NCBI RefSeq assembly: GCF_000422665.1
Contig: NZ_AUGM01000008.1
Span: forward strand, 141,370-205,369
DNA length: 64,000 bases
Origin: Ferrimonas senticii DSM 18821
GTDB taxonomy: Bacteria > Pseudomonadota > Gammaproteobacteria > Enterobacterales > Shewanellaceae
Reading direction: 5' to 3'
The position numbers and the translations under genes were made by a program. Position 1 is the first letter of the stretch. Each line of letters begins with the position of its first letter. Positions 17,036-25,814 of the stretch are shown one piece after another. Under the pieces are notes generated by a model. It worked only from the letters and a program-made list of their open reading frames with translations. It searched no databases and was not told the origin of the DNA.

Positions 17036-18066
17036 CGTAATGCTCGCTCTCGTGCCGCCAGACTGGCCGGAATGTGATTCACTTGTTGCACCAAGTAACT
17101 TGGCCGCCCTTTGACTTCAATAAAAACCCGGCCAAGGTATTCCCCAAGGATCCCGATCGCCAACAACTGCATACCGCCGAGGCCCAGCATCACCACCATC
17201 ATGGTTGGATACCCTTGCAGCACCTCGCCCCACACGGCGGTCTTTAACATCACCCATAGGCCATAGCTGAAAGCCCAAGCGGCGCACAAGCTGCCAACCA
17301 GCGTCGCCAAGCGCAGCGGTTTAATACTGAAGGCGGTGATGCCATCGATGGCCAAACCGAACAACTTGAAGTAGTTCCACTTGGTCTCACCAGCCAGTCG
17401 CGGATCGCGATCAAAGTCGAGGGTAATGGTGTTGAACCCCGGCCAGTTAAATAGCCCCTTCATGTAGCGATTGCGCTCCGGCAGCTCATTGATGTGATCC
17501 ACCACTTGGCGGCTAAGCAAGCGAAAATCACCAACATTCTCTGGAATCGGTTGGTCACTCAACCAGTTTAAGACTCGATAAAATGCCGCCGCACTTTGCC
17601 GCTTGAGCCAGCTTTCACCGTGGCGCTGACGGCGGCGCATATTGACCACGTCATAGCCTTGGCGCCACTGCGCCAACATGCTGGGGATCAGTTCTGGCGG
17701 GTCCTGCAGATCCGCATCCAGCAGCACCACTGCCGCGCCATTAGCGTGCTTTAAACCAGCGCTGGTGGCCGCCTCTTTACCGAAGTTGCGCGACAGTCCC
17801 AGCACCAGCAGATCCGAACTGCCGGCATCAAATGCTTGCGCCAACGCCAAGGTGTTGTCGCTGGAGCCATCGTCCACCAAGACGATCTCGCAGCGCTCTG
17901 GCAGCGCATCCAATACCGCCGTCAAGCGCCGCTGCAATTGGGGTAACACCGCTTGTTCGTTGTACATCGGCACAATCACCGACAGGATCACTGGTGGTTT
18001 GGGGGGCGGGCTCACCGCTTTTAACGCCAACATCGCTGCACTCTCATTCGGATTTAATGGCGCCAT
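17032..18066 (-). CDS. Polyprenyl-phosphate glycosyltransferase (GT2, GtrB/ArnC-like)
   Basis: Makes a polyprenyl-phosphate sugar at the cytoplasmic face. It has 344 residues with the GT2 domain first (LSVIVPMYNEQAVLPQLQRR, EIVLVDDGSSDNTLALAQAF, VLLDADLQDPPELIP with the metal-binding DAD) and two C-terminal membrane helices (IKPLRLATLVGSLCAAWAFS region and the helix ending in ILGEYLGRVFIEVK, a GtrB signature). First gene of the three-gene module. The ATG at 18066 lies only about 150 bases from a divergent two-component operon. Confidence 0.87.
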   Translation of the reverse strand: MAPLNPNESAAMLALKAVSPPPKPPVILSVIVPMYNEQAVLPQLQRRLTAVLDALPERCEIVLVDDGSSDNTLALAQAFDAGSSDLLVLGLSRNFGKEAATSAGLKHANGAAVVLLDADLQDPPELIPSMLAQWRQGYDVVNMRRRQRHGESWLKRQSAAAFYRVLNWLSDQPIPENVGDFRLLSRQVVDHINELPERNRYMKGLFNWPGFNTITLDFDRDPRLAGETKWNYFKLFGLAIDGITAFSIKPLRLATLVGSLCAAWAFSYGLWVMLKTAVWGEVLQGYPTMMVVMLGLGGMQLLAIGILGEYLGRVFIEVKGRPSYLVQQVNHIPASLAARERALR

Positions 18067-18215
18067 TATCGAAACCGGTTGTGAAATCCCTGTGCTTCAC
18101 AACTTGTTCACGGTTGGGACTGCGGCTCAGAGGCAGTACACTGGCATCACTGCTAAGCGCGTTTTGAGCTTTTTTTCACGCCAGTAATGGCATCTTGAAC
18201 GGCCGAGTCCTGACC

Positions 18216-18905
18216 ATGACCCAATCCATGATCCAACGAATGCTACTGGTTGAAGATAACCGTGATGTTGCCGGTATTATCTTTGATTATTTTGAGGCCC
18301 AAGGGGTCGAAATCGATTACGCCGACAATGGCGAATTGGGCTTAGCGCTGGCGCTAGAACACGATTTTGATGTGATTGTGCTGGATCTAATGATGCCGCG
18401 GATGGACGGTTTGACGGTTTGCAAACATTTGCGCCAGCAGGGTTGCAACACCCCAGTGCTAATGCTTACCGCACTGTCGGATCAACAGGACACCTTAAGT
18501 GGCTTTGCCCACGGTGCCGATGACTACCTTAACAAGCCCTTCGATCTGCCGATCTTAGACGCCCGTTTAAGCGCGTTAGTCAAACGCTATCGCGGCAATG
18601 TCTCCTCGGCGGTAGTCAATCTGGGCGATCTGCGCATCGATCCCGCCAGCCACAGCGCCAGCCGTGCTGGGATCCCGCTGATCCTAACCCCAACCACCTT
18701 TAAAATTTTGCTGAAGCTGGCCCGCAGTGCCCCGGAAGTGGTTAGCCGCGATGCGCTGTGCCAGCACCTGTGGCCCGACAGCGAACCCAATAACGAGGCG
18801 CTGCGCAGTCACATCTACCAGCTTCGCAATCAGTTGGATCGTCCTTTTGCCACGCCGATGCTGCACACCATTCCCAAGATTGGCTTTAAGTTGGCGGCGC
18901 AATAA
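18216..18905 (+). CDS. OmpR/PhoB-family response regulator
   Basis: DNA-binding response regulator of about 229 residues. The receiver domain has the acidic pair (LLVEDNRD), the phosphoacceptor aspartate in VIVLDLMMPRMDG and the conserved lysine in DDYLNKPFD. The C-terminal half is a winged helix (VSRDALCQHLWPD and ALRSHIYQLRNQLD). The ATG at 18216 is preferred over a TTG at 18195. Followed at once by a histidine kinase (TAATGA overlap). It is divergent from the glycosyl-transfer module, whose expression it may control. Confidence 0.9.
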   Translation: MTQSMIQRMLLVEDNRDVAGIIFDYFEAQGVEIDYADNGELGLALALEHDFDVIVLDLMMPRMDGLTVCKHLRQQGCNTPVLMLTALSDQQDTLSGFAHGADDYLNKPFDLPILDARLSALVKRYRGNVSSAVVNLGDLRIDPASHSASRAGIPLILTPTTFKILLKLARSAPEVVSRDALCQHLWPDSEPNNEALRSHIYQLRNQLDRPFATPMLHTIPKIGFKLAAQ

Positions 18906-20176
18906 TGACAACTGCCGCCACACCAGCCTCGACCCGCACTATCGTCGCGCAACTGGGGTTGGCTTTTGCCATGTTGTCGCTGGTTTTGGCCGCGTCGCTG
19001 TCAGGACTGGTATTGATGATCATCCACTGGGCCGAAGACTCGGTAGCGATGCGTCATCTGGAAGCCAATAAAGACTACGCCATCGCCCAGTACGTTACCG
19101 GTGCCAGCGGGCCACTGCAGATGGATGCGGTTACCGTTGCCTATAACAATCCCGCCGATCTACCGGATTTTGTTACGGTGGAGTATCGCCAATCCGACGA
19201 GCTACTAACGGAAATCATCCTGCCGTCAGAGGAGTACTTTTTCCTAACCAGCCATTACCAGTATGACGGTCAGCGCCACGTAATCTATCTGATTTCAGTC
19301 TCTGAGGGGATCGAGATCACCGAACAGCAAGGCACCCTAATCAATGTCGCTATCTTATTGGCGACGCTACTATTACTGACCTTTTTTGGCTTGGTACTAC
19401 TGAAACTGTCACGGCATCTATTCAAACCCTTGGCCAGCTTAAATCAGCAGCTTATTCGTCATCATGGCGAGGTCGATGCGCCGTTTACGCTGCCGCCATC
19501 CGCCGCCGCCGAGTTTCAACAACTGCTGCAACAGCTAAACCACTACCGCAGCGAAAGCGCACGGTTGCTCAAACGCGAGCAAGCCTTTGCCCGCTACACC
19601 AGCCACGAATTGCGTACCCCGCTGACGGTGATTAAAGGCGCCAACAGTTTGTTTAAAGCGGACAGTCCGGCGCAGTTTATTGATAAACAGCAGCGGCGCA
19701 TTGCCACGGCCGCCAATCAGATGGAGGAAACCGTCGAAGGGTTGCTGAGTCTGGTACGCAATGAGCGTCACCGCACCTTAGAACCTTACCGCAGTTTGCA
19801 GCAGTTAGAGCTTGAACAACTGATTGAGGCCAATAAACCTGCGCCACTAGGCAACCCGGTTACTATCAGCTTACAGGTCGAAGGCGAGCCAGAGATCCGT
19901 GCCAGTCGGCCACTGTGGGCGATGGTATTTGGCAATCTGCTGCGCAACGCTATCGGCGCCAGTAGCGACGGCAACATTCAGGTTACCTTAACCGAGCACA
20001 GTCTGACGGTGGATGACGATGGCCCCGGCCTTGGTGAAAAAAGCGCCGATGGCCATGGTCTTGGCTTAATGATCGTCACCGACATCTGCGAGCGCTACGG
20101 CTGGCAATTTGAATTGGTTAATCTAGCCCAAGGCGGCTGCCGCGCCGAACTGCGCTTTAGCCAGTCAAAGCTGTAA
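18905..20176 (+). CDS. Sensor histidine kinase
   Basis: Membrane sensor kinase, 423 residues. Two membrane helices (about 12-38 and 140-165) flank a periplasmic sensor of about 100 residues. The cytoplasmic part has the H-box YTSHELRTPLTVIKG and an ATPase domain with N-box NLLRNAIGAS, G1 DDDGPGLG and G2 GHGLGL. The ATG overlaps the response regulator stop by one base, so they are a cognate pair. The periplasmic domain is not one I recognise. The last 12 bases overlap the convergent SHOCT lipoprotein gene. Confidence 0.9.
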   Translation: MTTAATPASTRTIVAQLGLAFAMLSLVLAASLSGLVLMIIHWAEDSVAMRHLEANKDYAIAQYVTGASGPLQMDAVTVAYNNPADLPDFVTVEYRQSDELLTEIILPSEEYFFLTSHYQYDGQRHVIYLISVSEGIEITEQQGTLINVAILLATLLLLTFFGLVLLKLSRHLFKPLASLNQQLIRHHGEVDAPFTLPPSAAAEFQQLLQQLNHYRSESARLLKREQAFARYTSHELRTPLTVIKGANSLFKADSPAQFIDKQQRRIATAANQMEETVEGLLSLVRNERHRTLEPYRSLQQLELEQLIEANKPAPLGNPVTISLQVEGEPEIRASRPLWAMVFGNLLRNAIGASSDGNIQVTLTEHSLTVDDDGPGLGEKSADGHGLGLMIVTDICERYGWQFELVNLAQGGCRAELRFSQSKL

Positions 20177-20902
20177 CAGTTGCTTCTTTTTCGCCTCAAA
20201 CTCAGCTTGGGTAATCACCCCATCTTGCTGCAACGCTTTAAGCTCGCGCAATTGCGTCGCCAGAGTTGACGGTGGCACAGTGGCGCTCGGCGTAATGGGG
20301 TCATTAGCTGCGGCCTTAGCGGGCGCAGGCTTATCGGTAATCGGGTGGGTGTTGTTAACAACCTTGGTATCGGCCAGCAACAACCCAATTTTGCTTGGGT
20401 GGACCACCTGATCACTGTCATCAAGGATATAAACCCCCATCATCCCTTTGGCGATAAACAGATCCTCATAAAACGCCACGAAACGCTCTCCTTCAAACAA
20501 CGCATAACCAGCCCAAAGCCAGTTGGGGCGGTAATCCGGCGAGGTTGGAGTAACATCAATGCTGAACAAGGTTGAACGAATGGCGTACCACGGCAGCGCC
20601 ACCTCAACCGCCCATTTTGCTTGGGTTAGTTGGCCGTGGCGGTCCACTTCAAACCAGCGCAGCGGCCGAGTCATTTGCAGCGCATAAAATTCAGGTCTGG
20701 TGATGGTGACATAACCCGGCAACTGCTGCTCCACAGTAGCCTGATAATTCACTGGCGCTGGGCCAAAATCGACCCCAACGATCGCCTGCTCAGCTAACTG
20801 CTGACGCTCGTCAAATACCGCCGAACTGCTGCAACCGCTTAGCCACAGCACCATACCCAATATCCATACCAGGCCATATCGGCCACCACGAAAAGCCAAC
20901 AT
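20165..20902 (-). CDS. SHOCT-domain lipoprotein
   Basis: A 245-residue lipoprotein. The ATG at 20902 follows a GAGGGAG ribosome site at good spacing; its signal peptide ends in the lipobox LSGC. The body is beta-rich and unrecognised (VTITRPEFYALQMTRPLRWF). The C-terminus is a SHOCT domain (LRELKALQQDGVITQAEFEA then KKKQLLQL), a short helical module found in many oligomeric or membrane-associated proteins. A linker rich in Pro, Ala and Thr precedes it. Function unknown. It overlaps the convergent kinase gene by 12 bases. Confidence 0.7.
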   Translation of the reverse strand: MLAFRGGRYGLVWILGMVLWLSGCSSSAVFDERQQLAEQAIVGVDFGPAPVNYQATVEQQLPGYVTITRPEFYALQMTRPLRWFEVDRHGQLTQAKWAVEVALPWYAIRSTLFSIDVTPTSPDYRPNWLWAGYALFEGERFVAFYEDLFIAKGMMGVYILDDSDQVVHPSKIGLLLADTKVVNNTHPITDKPAPAKAAANDPITPSATVPPSTLATQLRELKALQQDGVITQAEFEAKKKQLLQL

Positions 20903-21093
20903 CGACATGCTCCCTCTGCACGGCTCCATTGCCATTGAGTCTACGCCGTTGCCAACTGCTGCCATTGACCCAAAACAAAACTGGCACCGATCCTCGCCTC
21001 ACCGGCCAGCGGTATCGATTAAATCCATTGGCCTTCCTAAGTCTCGCTGGGCACCCTTAGCGCATTGAAATCACATGCAAATTAGGGGATGCC

Positions 21094-21738
21094 ATGGAAG
21101 CCGCATTTTGGCAGCACAAGTGGGACAACAACCAGATTGGTTTTCACTTAGATGAGATCAACCCCCAGCTGAGCCAATTTTGGCCAAGTTTGGGACTCAG
21201 CAGCGATGCCCGAGTATTGGTGCCGCTGTGCGGTAAAACCTTGGACATCGGCTGGCTGCTGGCTCAGGGTCATGCGGTCGTCGCGGCCGAGCTAAGTGAA
21301 GTAGCGGTAAGTCAGCTGTTCAAGCAGCTGCAACTGATGCCAACCATCAGCCAGCATGGCAATCATCGTTGTTATCAGGCGGGTCAACTGACGGTCTGGG
21401 TTGGCGATCTGTTTGAATTGACCGCAGCACAGCTCGGCACCATTGATGCCATCTACGATCGTGCCGCGCTGGTGGCTCTACCTGAGCCGATGCGCCAGCA
21501 ATATCGGCACACCCTGCAGCAGTTAGTCGGCAATCCACCGCAGCTGCTGCTGACCTTGAACTACGACCAAAGCCAACTGACCGGGCCGCCGTTTAGCCTT
21601 AATCAAGCTGAGTTACAGCGTCATTATGGCGCTGATTATCAGCTTACCGAGCTGCATAAATTTGCCGAGCCCGGTGGTCTAAAAGGCAAGTTACCGGCAC
21701 TGAATCAGGTCTGGCAGTTACTGCCGCTGCAGGGCTAA
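21094..21738 (+). CDS. tpm: Thiopurine S-methyltransferase
   Basis: SAM-dependent methyltransferase of 214 residues that in bacteria also methylates selenium and tellurium species. The N-terminus FWQHKWDNNQIGFHLDEINP and the SAM motif VLVPLCGKTLDIGWLLAQGH are diagnostic of bacterial Tpm; IYDRAALVALPEPMRQQY is the expected next block. Single gene with its own strong terminator. Physiological substrate not certain. Confidence 0.93.
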   Translation: MEAAFWQHKWDNNQIGFHLDEINPQLSQFWPSLGLSSDARVLVPLCGKTLDIGWLLAQGHAVVAAELSEVAVSQLFKQLQLMPTISQHGNHRCYQAGQLTVWVGDLFELTAAQLGTIDAIYDRAALVALPEPMRQQYRHTLQQLVGNPPQLLLTLNYDQSQLTGPPFSLNQAELQRHYGADYQLTELHKFAEPGGLKGKLPALNQVWQLLPLQG

Positions 21739-21745
21739 TAAAAAC

Positions 21746-21773
21746 ACCGGCTCAAGGGCTAGCTTGAGCCGGT
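21746..21773. terminator. Bidirectional terminator between tpm and the enoyl-CoA hydratase gene
   Basis: A perfect 11-bp stem ACCGGCTCAAG / CTTGAGCCGGT with a 6-base loop, flanked by A-rich sequence on the left and TTACTTTT on the right. It can serve both convergent genes. Confidence 0.85.
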
Positions 21774-21785
21774 TACTTTTCGGGT

Positions 21786-22601
21786 TTATTGGCCGCAGAG
21801 CTCGTTCGCGGTATCGGCAAAGATCCCGACCATATCGTTGGCTTCGCGCTCGGTTTGACCACCATGCTTTAAAAAGGTGTTGATAATAGTTTGGGTCTGC
21901 TGCTCTTTGGCGCGCTCTAAGAAGTAACGCAGTTCCAACTCCGCCCCCGCCTGCTCATCCACAATCGCCGCTGCAACAATCTCCTTATACATCACGATAT
22001 CGCGCACCTGCCAGTTGCCAACCACCGCCAGCAATGACTGTAAAAACGCCGGCATCTCGGCTTTCGCCACATACTGGGTGATGATATTCAGCGTCTCAGC
22101 TTGCTCGGCGGAATAATCGGCACCGGTCAACAGCGCTTGCAACGCTTTGTTCTTGCCCATCCGCCGGGCAAATTGCACCGCCCCTTGGCCACCGGTAGGG
22201 ATATTGATAAACAGCTCTGGCTGAGCGAAAGCGGCGTTTTCGGTGCCATAAGCCAGATCGCACGCCATCACAAATTCGTTGCCACCACCGCGGGCAACGC
22301 CATCAACCACCGCAATAGACAGTTGCTTCATCGCTTTCAGGTTGCTGATCAGGTGGCTAAATTCGATGCTGCCAGCCTGCCCCGCCACAGTGCCATTGAT
22401 CAGGGTGATGTCCAGGTGCGCCAAAAAGAACTGGCTGTTGTTGGAGTGAAACACCACCACCTTGGTATCGCGGTCATCCGCCAACGCCAAAATAAAGGCG
22501 TTCAACTCGTTGATTAAATCGATGGTCAGCAAGTTAATTGGCGCGTTATCGATAGTCACATGGGCCACGCCTGCGTTGCGGGTTACGATCAGTTTGCTCA
22601 T
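21786..22601 (-). CDS. Enoyl-CoA hydratase/isomerase-family protein
   Basis: A 271-residue crotonase-fold protein. The typical blocks are VTIDNAPINLLTIDLINELN, the oxyanion-hole region AVVDGVARGGGNEFVMACDL, and PELFINIPTGGQGAVQFARR. The catalytic glutamates of classic enoyl-CoA hydratase are not obvious at the usual place, so the reaction is not clear. It is divergent from a LysR regulator with a palindrome in the shared control region; the LysR protein probably controls it. Confidence 0.8.
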   Translation of the reverse strand: MSKLIVTRNAGVAHVTIDNAPINLLTIDLINELNAFILALADDRDTKVVVFHSNNSQFFLAHLDITLINGTVAGQAGSIEFSHLISNLKAMKQLSIAVVDGVARGGGNEFVMACDLAYGTENAAFAQPELFINIPTGGQGAVQFARRMGKNKALQALLTGADYSAEQAETLNIITQYVAKAEMPAFLQSLLAVVGNWQVRDIVMYKEIVAAAIVDEQAGAELELRYFLERAKEQQTQTIINTFLKHGGQTEREANDMVGIFADTANELCGQ

Positions 22602-22707
22602 CTTACTTAATCCTCTAAAACGGCGAATTCAAGTGCATTGCCTGATGCAGTGACGACAACTATAGCCAGCAAACTGATGAAGATAATCAGCCATAAAAGC
22701 ACTAAAC

Positions 22708-22726
22708 TGGTGCCATTTAAGCACCA
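22708..22726. promoter_or_regulatory. Palindrome, likely LysR binding site
   Basis: TGGTGC-N7-GCACCA, a perfect 6-bp inverted repeat with the T-N11-A core typical of LysR sites. It is 22 bases before the lysR ATG and about 107 bases before the divergent hydratase gene, so it suits autoregulation and control of the divergent gene. Confidence 0.6.
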
Positions 22727-22747
22727 ATAAACAAAGAGCTGATTCTA

Positions 22748-23695
22748 ATGAGTTTATCCGAACGGATGTTGCTGCTGCTGGACGTGGTTGAGTCGGGATC
22801 CTTTGTGGCGGCAGCGCAACTGCAGCAAATCGACCGCTCAGTGGTGTCGAAACAGATCAGCAAACTGGAAGCCGAACTTGGGGTGCGGCTGCTCAATCGC
22901 ACCACCCGTGCCTTAGCGCTGACCGCCGCCGGCCAAGAGGTGCTAAGCCAAGCCCAGCAATTGCGTACCCTCCTAAGCGACACCAAACGGCTGGCGCAGA
23001 ACTACCACAGCCAACCGCTGGGCAAACTGAAGATCGCCAGCGCCATCGATTTTGGTCGTCGGTTTGTGCAGCCGGCGATCATCGAGTTCCAGCGCCACTA
23101 TCCCGACATCGAGATCGAGCTGCGTTTGGATGATCGGTTGGTGGATATGGTGAGTGAGAACTTCGATCTGGGCTTTCGCACCGGCAAACCGAAAGACTCC
23201 AATCTGATCGCCCGCAAATTGGCGCGCAATCGACTGCTGCTGGTGGCCTCGCCGGAATTTATCCAACGGCACGGTGAGCCGACCTCGGTGGCCGAGCTGG
23301 AACGACTGCCGGCAGCGGTATATGCCTCAGCCGGGATGCAGGTTGACCGCATCGGCTATCTGGACCCGCAGGGACAACCCGCCTCTTTGCAGCTGAATGT
23401 CAGCTACCGCGTCAACGACCTAGATATGCTGTTGGTAGCCGCCAAAGGCGGTGGCGTGTTGGCAGCAATTACTGCCCAAAGCATCACCGATGAGGTTACC
23501 CAAGGGCAATTGCTGCCATTGCTAACCGATTTGCCACTGGAGGATTTCGGTACCATCTACGCTGTCTACCCACACCGTGAACTGCCGATGAAATCGGCGC
23601 TATTTTTGCAAGCCATGCAGCAGCGGATCGGCACCGACTCGCCCTGCTGGGAGCACAATATCCCCGGTTTCCAGCAGATGTACCGCCAGCGATAA
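22748..23695 (+). CDS. LysR-family transcriptional regulator
   Basis: A 315-residue regulator: N-terminal winged helix-turn-helix (FVAAAQLQQIDRSVVSKQIS then KLEAELGVRLLNRTTRALAL) and a periplasmic-binding-type effector domain (FVQPAIIEFQRHYPDIEIEL). It belongs to the subgroup that includes CrgA-like regulators (RVNDLDMLLVAAKGGGVLAA near the end). Divergent from the hydratase gene, with a palindrome between. Effector unknown. Confidence 0.9.
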   Translation: MSLSERMLLLLDVVESGSFVAAAQLQQIDRSVVSKQISKLEAELGVRLLNRTTRALALTAAGQEVLSQAQQLRTLLSDTKRLAQNYHSQPLGKLKIASAIDFGRRFVQPAIIEFQRHYPDIEIELRLDDRLVDMVSENFDLGFRTGKPKDSNLIARKLARNRLLLVASPEFIQRHGEPTSVAELERLPAAVYASAGMQVDRIGYLDPQGQPASLQLNVSYRVNDLDMLLVAAKGGGVLAAITAQSITDEVTQGQLLPLLTDLPLEDFGTIYAVYPHRELPMKSALFLQAMQQRIGTDSPCWEHNIPGFQQMYRQR

Positions 23696-23703
23696 CCGTA
23701 AAA

Positions 23704-23729
23704 AACGCCAGCGCGAATCCGCTGGCGTT
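23704..23729. terminator. Terminator after lysR
   Basis: A perfect 10-bp stem AACGCCAGCG / CGCTGGCGTT with a 6-base loop, followed by GTTTGT. The A-run on its left lets it also work for the convergent FUSC gene. Confidence 0.8.
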
Positions 23730-23744
23730 GTTTGTCGATTCAGG

Positions 23745-25811
23745 TCACGGTCGCAATCGGGCTTTACCTTTCGGCGCCGGCAGACACAAGATCTGATGGA
23801 TGCCATGACAGCGCTGTAACAGTAAGGAAAACTGATACAACACAAAGCTGCTGCGATCGGCGCTGCTGTTGGCTAGCCGCTCTAATAACCACTGCTCCGC
23901 AGCCAGCAACTTTGGCGGCCATGGCTGAATGTCGCCATGACTGGCCGCCAACAGCACGGTTTCCAGTTGCGAAAACAACTGCTGTAATTGGCGATTATCC
24001 TCTGGCGCCAACAACATCCCTTTGCGCGCCTGCGGCACGATGGCATTTAAGTGGTGCATCGATCCTTTAAAATGTGCCAGCAAGGTCGATGAATTGAGCA
24101 TATTGGCGCCATAGCCAGGCTCCTGCCGCATCTGGGTCAGACTGCTGTTCATGGCAATCCCTTGTTCATACGCCAAGCGCCGCGCTTGCGCCAACTGCAA
24201 TGGTTCGACCGCTTCTCCGGCAAAACTGGCCAGCAGTGGTTTCCAGTAATCCGCTAATACTCGTACCGCTTGCTGTCGCAGCAGCCGCTGACGGCCGCCC
24301 TGCCACTGTGGCCACAAAAATCGATAGGCGATAAAGATCAGCCCACAGCCAATCAAAGTATCGACCAAGCGCGCAAACATCACCTCCGGCCCAGCCAGTT
24401 CGAGATAAGCCAGCGCCATCATCAAGATCACCGTGACCCCGGTGGTGGTCCAACCGTGATGCTTAGTCACCGCCGCCAGCGTCAACGGCGCAAACAAAAA
24501 TGCCATCGCCAACGCACCATTGCCTTCAACCCCCAGCGCAAACAGCAACATGGCGATTACGACCCCTGCCAGCGTTCCCATCGCTCGGTGCCAAACTCGG
24601 CTGCGAATAGCGATGTAACTGGACTGCCACACCACCGAGATTGTCAGCATGATCCAAAAGCCGTTATCAAACGGCATCAGACTGGCGATCTCTGAGGCCA
24701 CCGCCAACAGTAGCGCCATCCGCACACTGCCACGCATCACCGGATTATCCCAATGCATCGCTTCACGCCACTGCTGCCATGCCGGATAACGCTGCGCGCC
24801 GGTTATCGGCCGCTGATACAGCGGCGCCACCCGTTGCAACAAGCGATCGATTTGACGGGCGTTGCTAATCAGATAGTTGGCCACCATCGCCACCTTGCCA
24901 CCTTGCATCTGTTGGCTGAACAGTTCGGCCTCCAGCGCGCTGGTGTAACTTTCGGTGGCATCGCTGCGACTGGGGCTATGGCCACGCTCAAGCTCCCGCG
25001 CAATCCGATGCAATCGTGCCGCCATCGCCCGCGCCCAGGCGTTGTAAACCGGGAAACTCTGCTCGGTCGCCAACATATTGCTAACCACATCAGGCTCGGG
25101 CAGCGCTTGCAATCGCTCTTGCAGATCCAACGCCGCCATAAAGGCATTTTGTAGCGGCCCCTTGTTGCGATCGTTACTAATTGAGTTGAGCAACATCCGC
25201 GCGTTACTCAGATCCTGTCCTAGCTGCTCATCAAAGTGCACCGGCACCCGCCGATCCAACAGGTGTTTCGGCCGTTCTGCCAAAATGTACGCCAAACGCC
25301 GATAGGTGGCTGCCAACGCCTGGCGTAGCGGCATCTGATCGGTTAATTGATACCAAATGGCGCTGTAGCCAATCAGCCAACCGCTAACTAAACCAAAACT
25401 TAAGCCCAGTTGCAGACTTGGGTATAGGCCCGCGACCGCCATCCCCAGCGCAGCCACCGCCAAGGTCCCCATCCCCAAGCGCGCCGACAACACTCCCAAG
25501 GCACCCAAACTGGTAAACACAAAGCCGATCAGCGCAAACCACAGGGTCAACCACTGCGGGGCCGACACACTTAATTCTGCGGTAATGGCGGTGATGGCAG
25601 TAAAACAAACAATCACCCAGGCCGAACGCAGGCCCCAGCGCGGTGAGGGAACATCTACGCCACCGACAAAGAACGCCGGCATCACCAAACTGGCGACCAG
25701 CGCTTGTTCAAGCATGCCAATGCCGTAAGCAAACAGCAGCAACAACCCCAACCCACTGGAGAGTCGCAGCGCCATATGAGAATACGGGTTAATCCACAAC
25801 GTTCGGAACAA
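23745..25811 (-). CDS. FUSC-family (YccS-like) inner-membrane protein
   Basis: A 688-residue membrane protein with two sets of about 5-6 helices (residues 14-165 and 375-480) separated by a helical cytoplasmic domain, the layout of YccS/YhfK/AaeB-type FUSC proteins; WQSSYIAIRSRVWHRAMGTL then AGVVIAMLLF is the typical second-repeat signature. Members are thought to export aromatic acids or other small compounds. The start is a TTG at 25811, 3 bases after the ubiF stop; an ATG 12 codons later is the alternative. It seems co-transcribed with ubiF, an arrangement without an obvious functional reason. Confidence 0.8.
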   Translation of the reverse strand: MFRTLWINPYSHMALRLSSGLGLLLLFAYGIGMLEQALVASLVMPAFFVGGVDVPSPRWGLRSAWVIVCFTAITAITAELSVSAPQWLTLWFALIGFVFTSLGALGVLSARLGMGTLAVAALGMAVAGLYPSLQLGLSFGLVSGWLIGYSAIWYQLTDQMPLRQALAATYRRLAYILAERPKHLLDRRVPVHFDEQLGQDLSNARMLLNSISNDRNKGPLQNAFMAALDLQERLQALPEPDVVSNMLATEQSFPVYNAWARAMAARLHRIARELERGHSPSRSDATESYTSALEAELFSQQMQGGKVAMVANYLISNARQIDRLLQRVAPLYQRPITGAQRYPAWQQWREAMHWDNPVMRGSVRMALLLAVASEIASLMPFDNGFWIMLTISVVWQSSYIAIRSRVWHRAMGTLAGVVIAMLLFALGVEGNGALAMAFLFAPLTLAAVTKHHGWTTTGVTVILMMALAYLELAGPEVMFARLVDTLIGCGLIFIAYRFLWPQWQGGRQRLLRQQAVRVLADYWKPLLASFAGEAVEPLQLAQARRLAYEQGIAMNSSLTQMRQEPGYGANMLNSSTLLAHFKGSMHHLNAIVPQARKGMLLAPEDNRQLQQLFSQLETVLLAASHGDIQPWPPKLLAAEQWLLERLANSSADRSSFVLYQFSLLLQRCHGIHQILCLPAPKGKARLRP

Positions 25812-25814
25812 GAT

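Noticed and set aside
15632..18066. arnC-arnT lipid A aminoarabinose genes
   Set aside because: Family resemblance only; no arnA/B/D genes and a GtrA gene is present instead of ArnE/F, so specific arn names are not supported.
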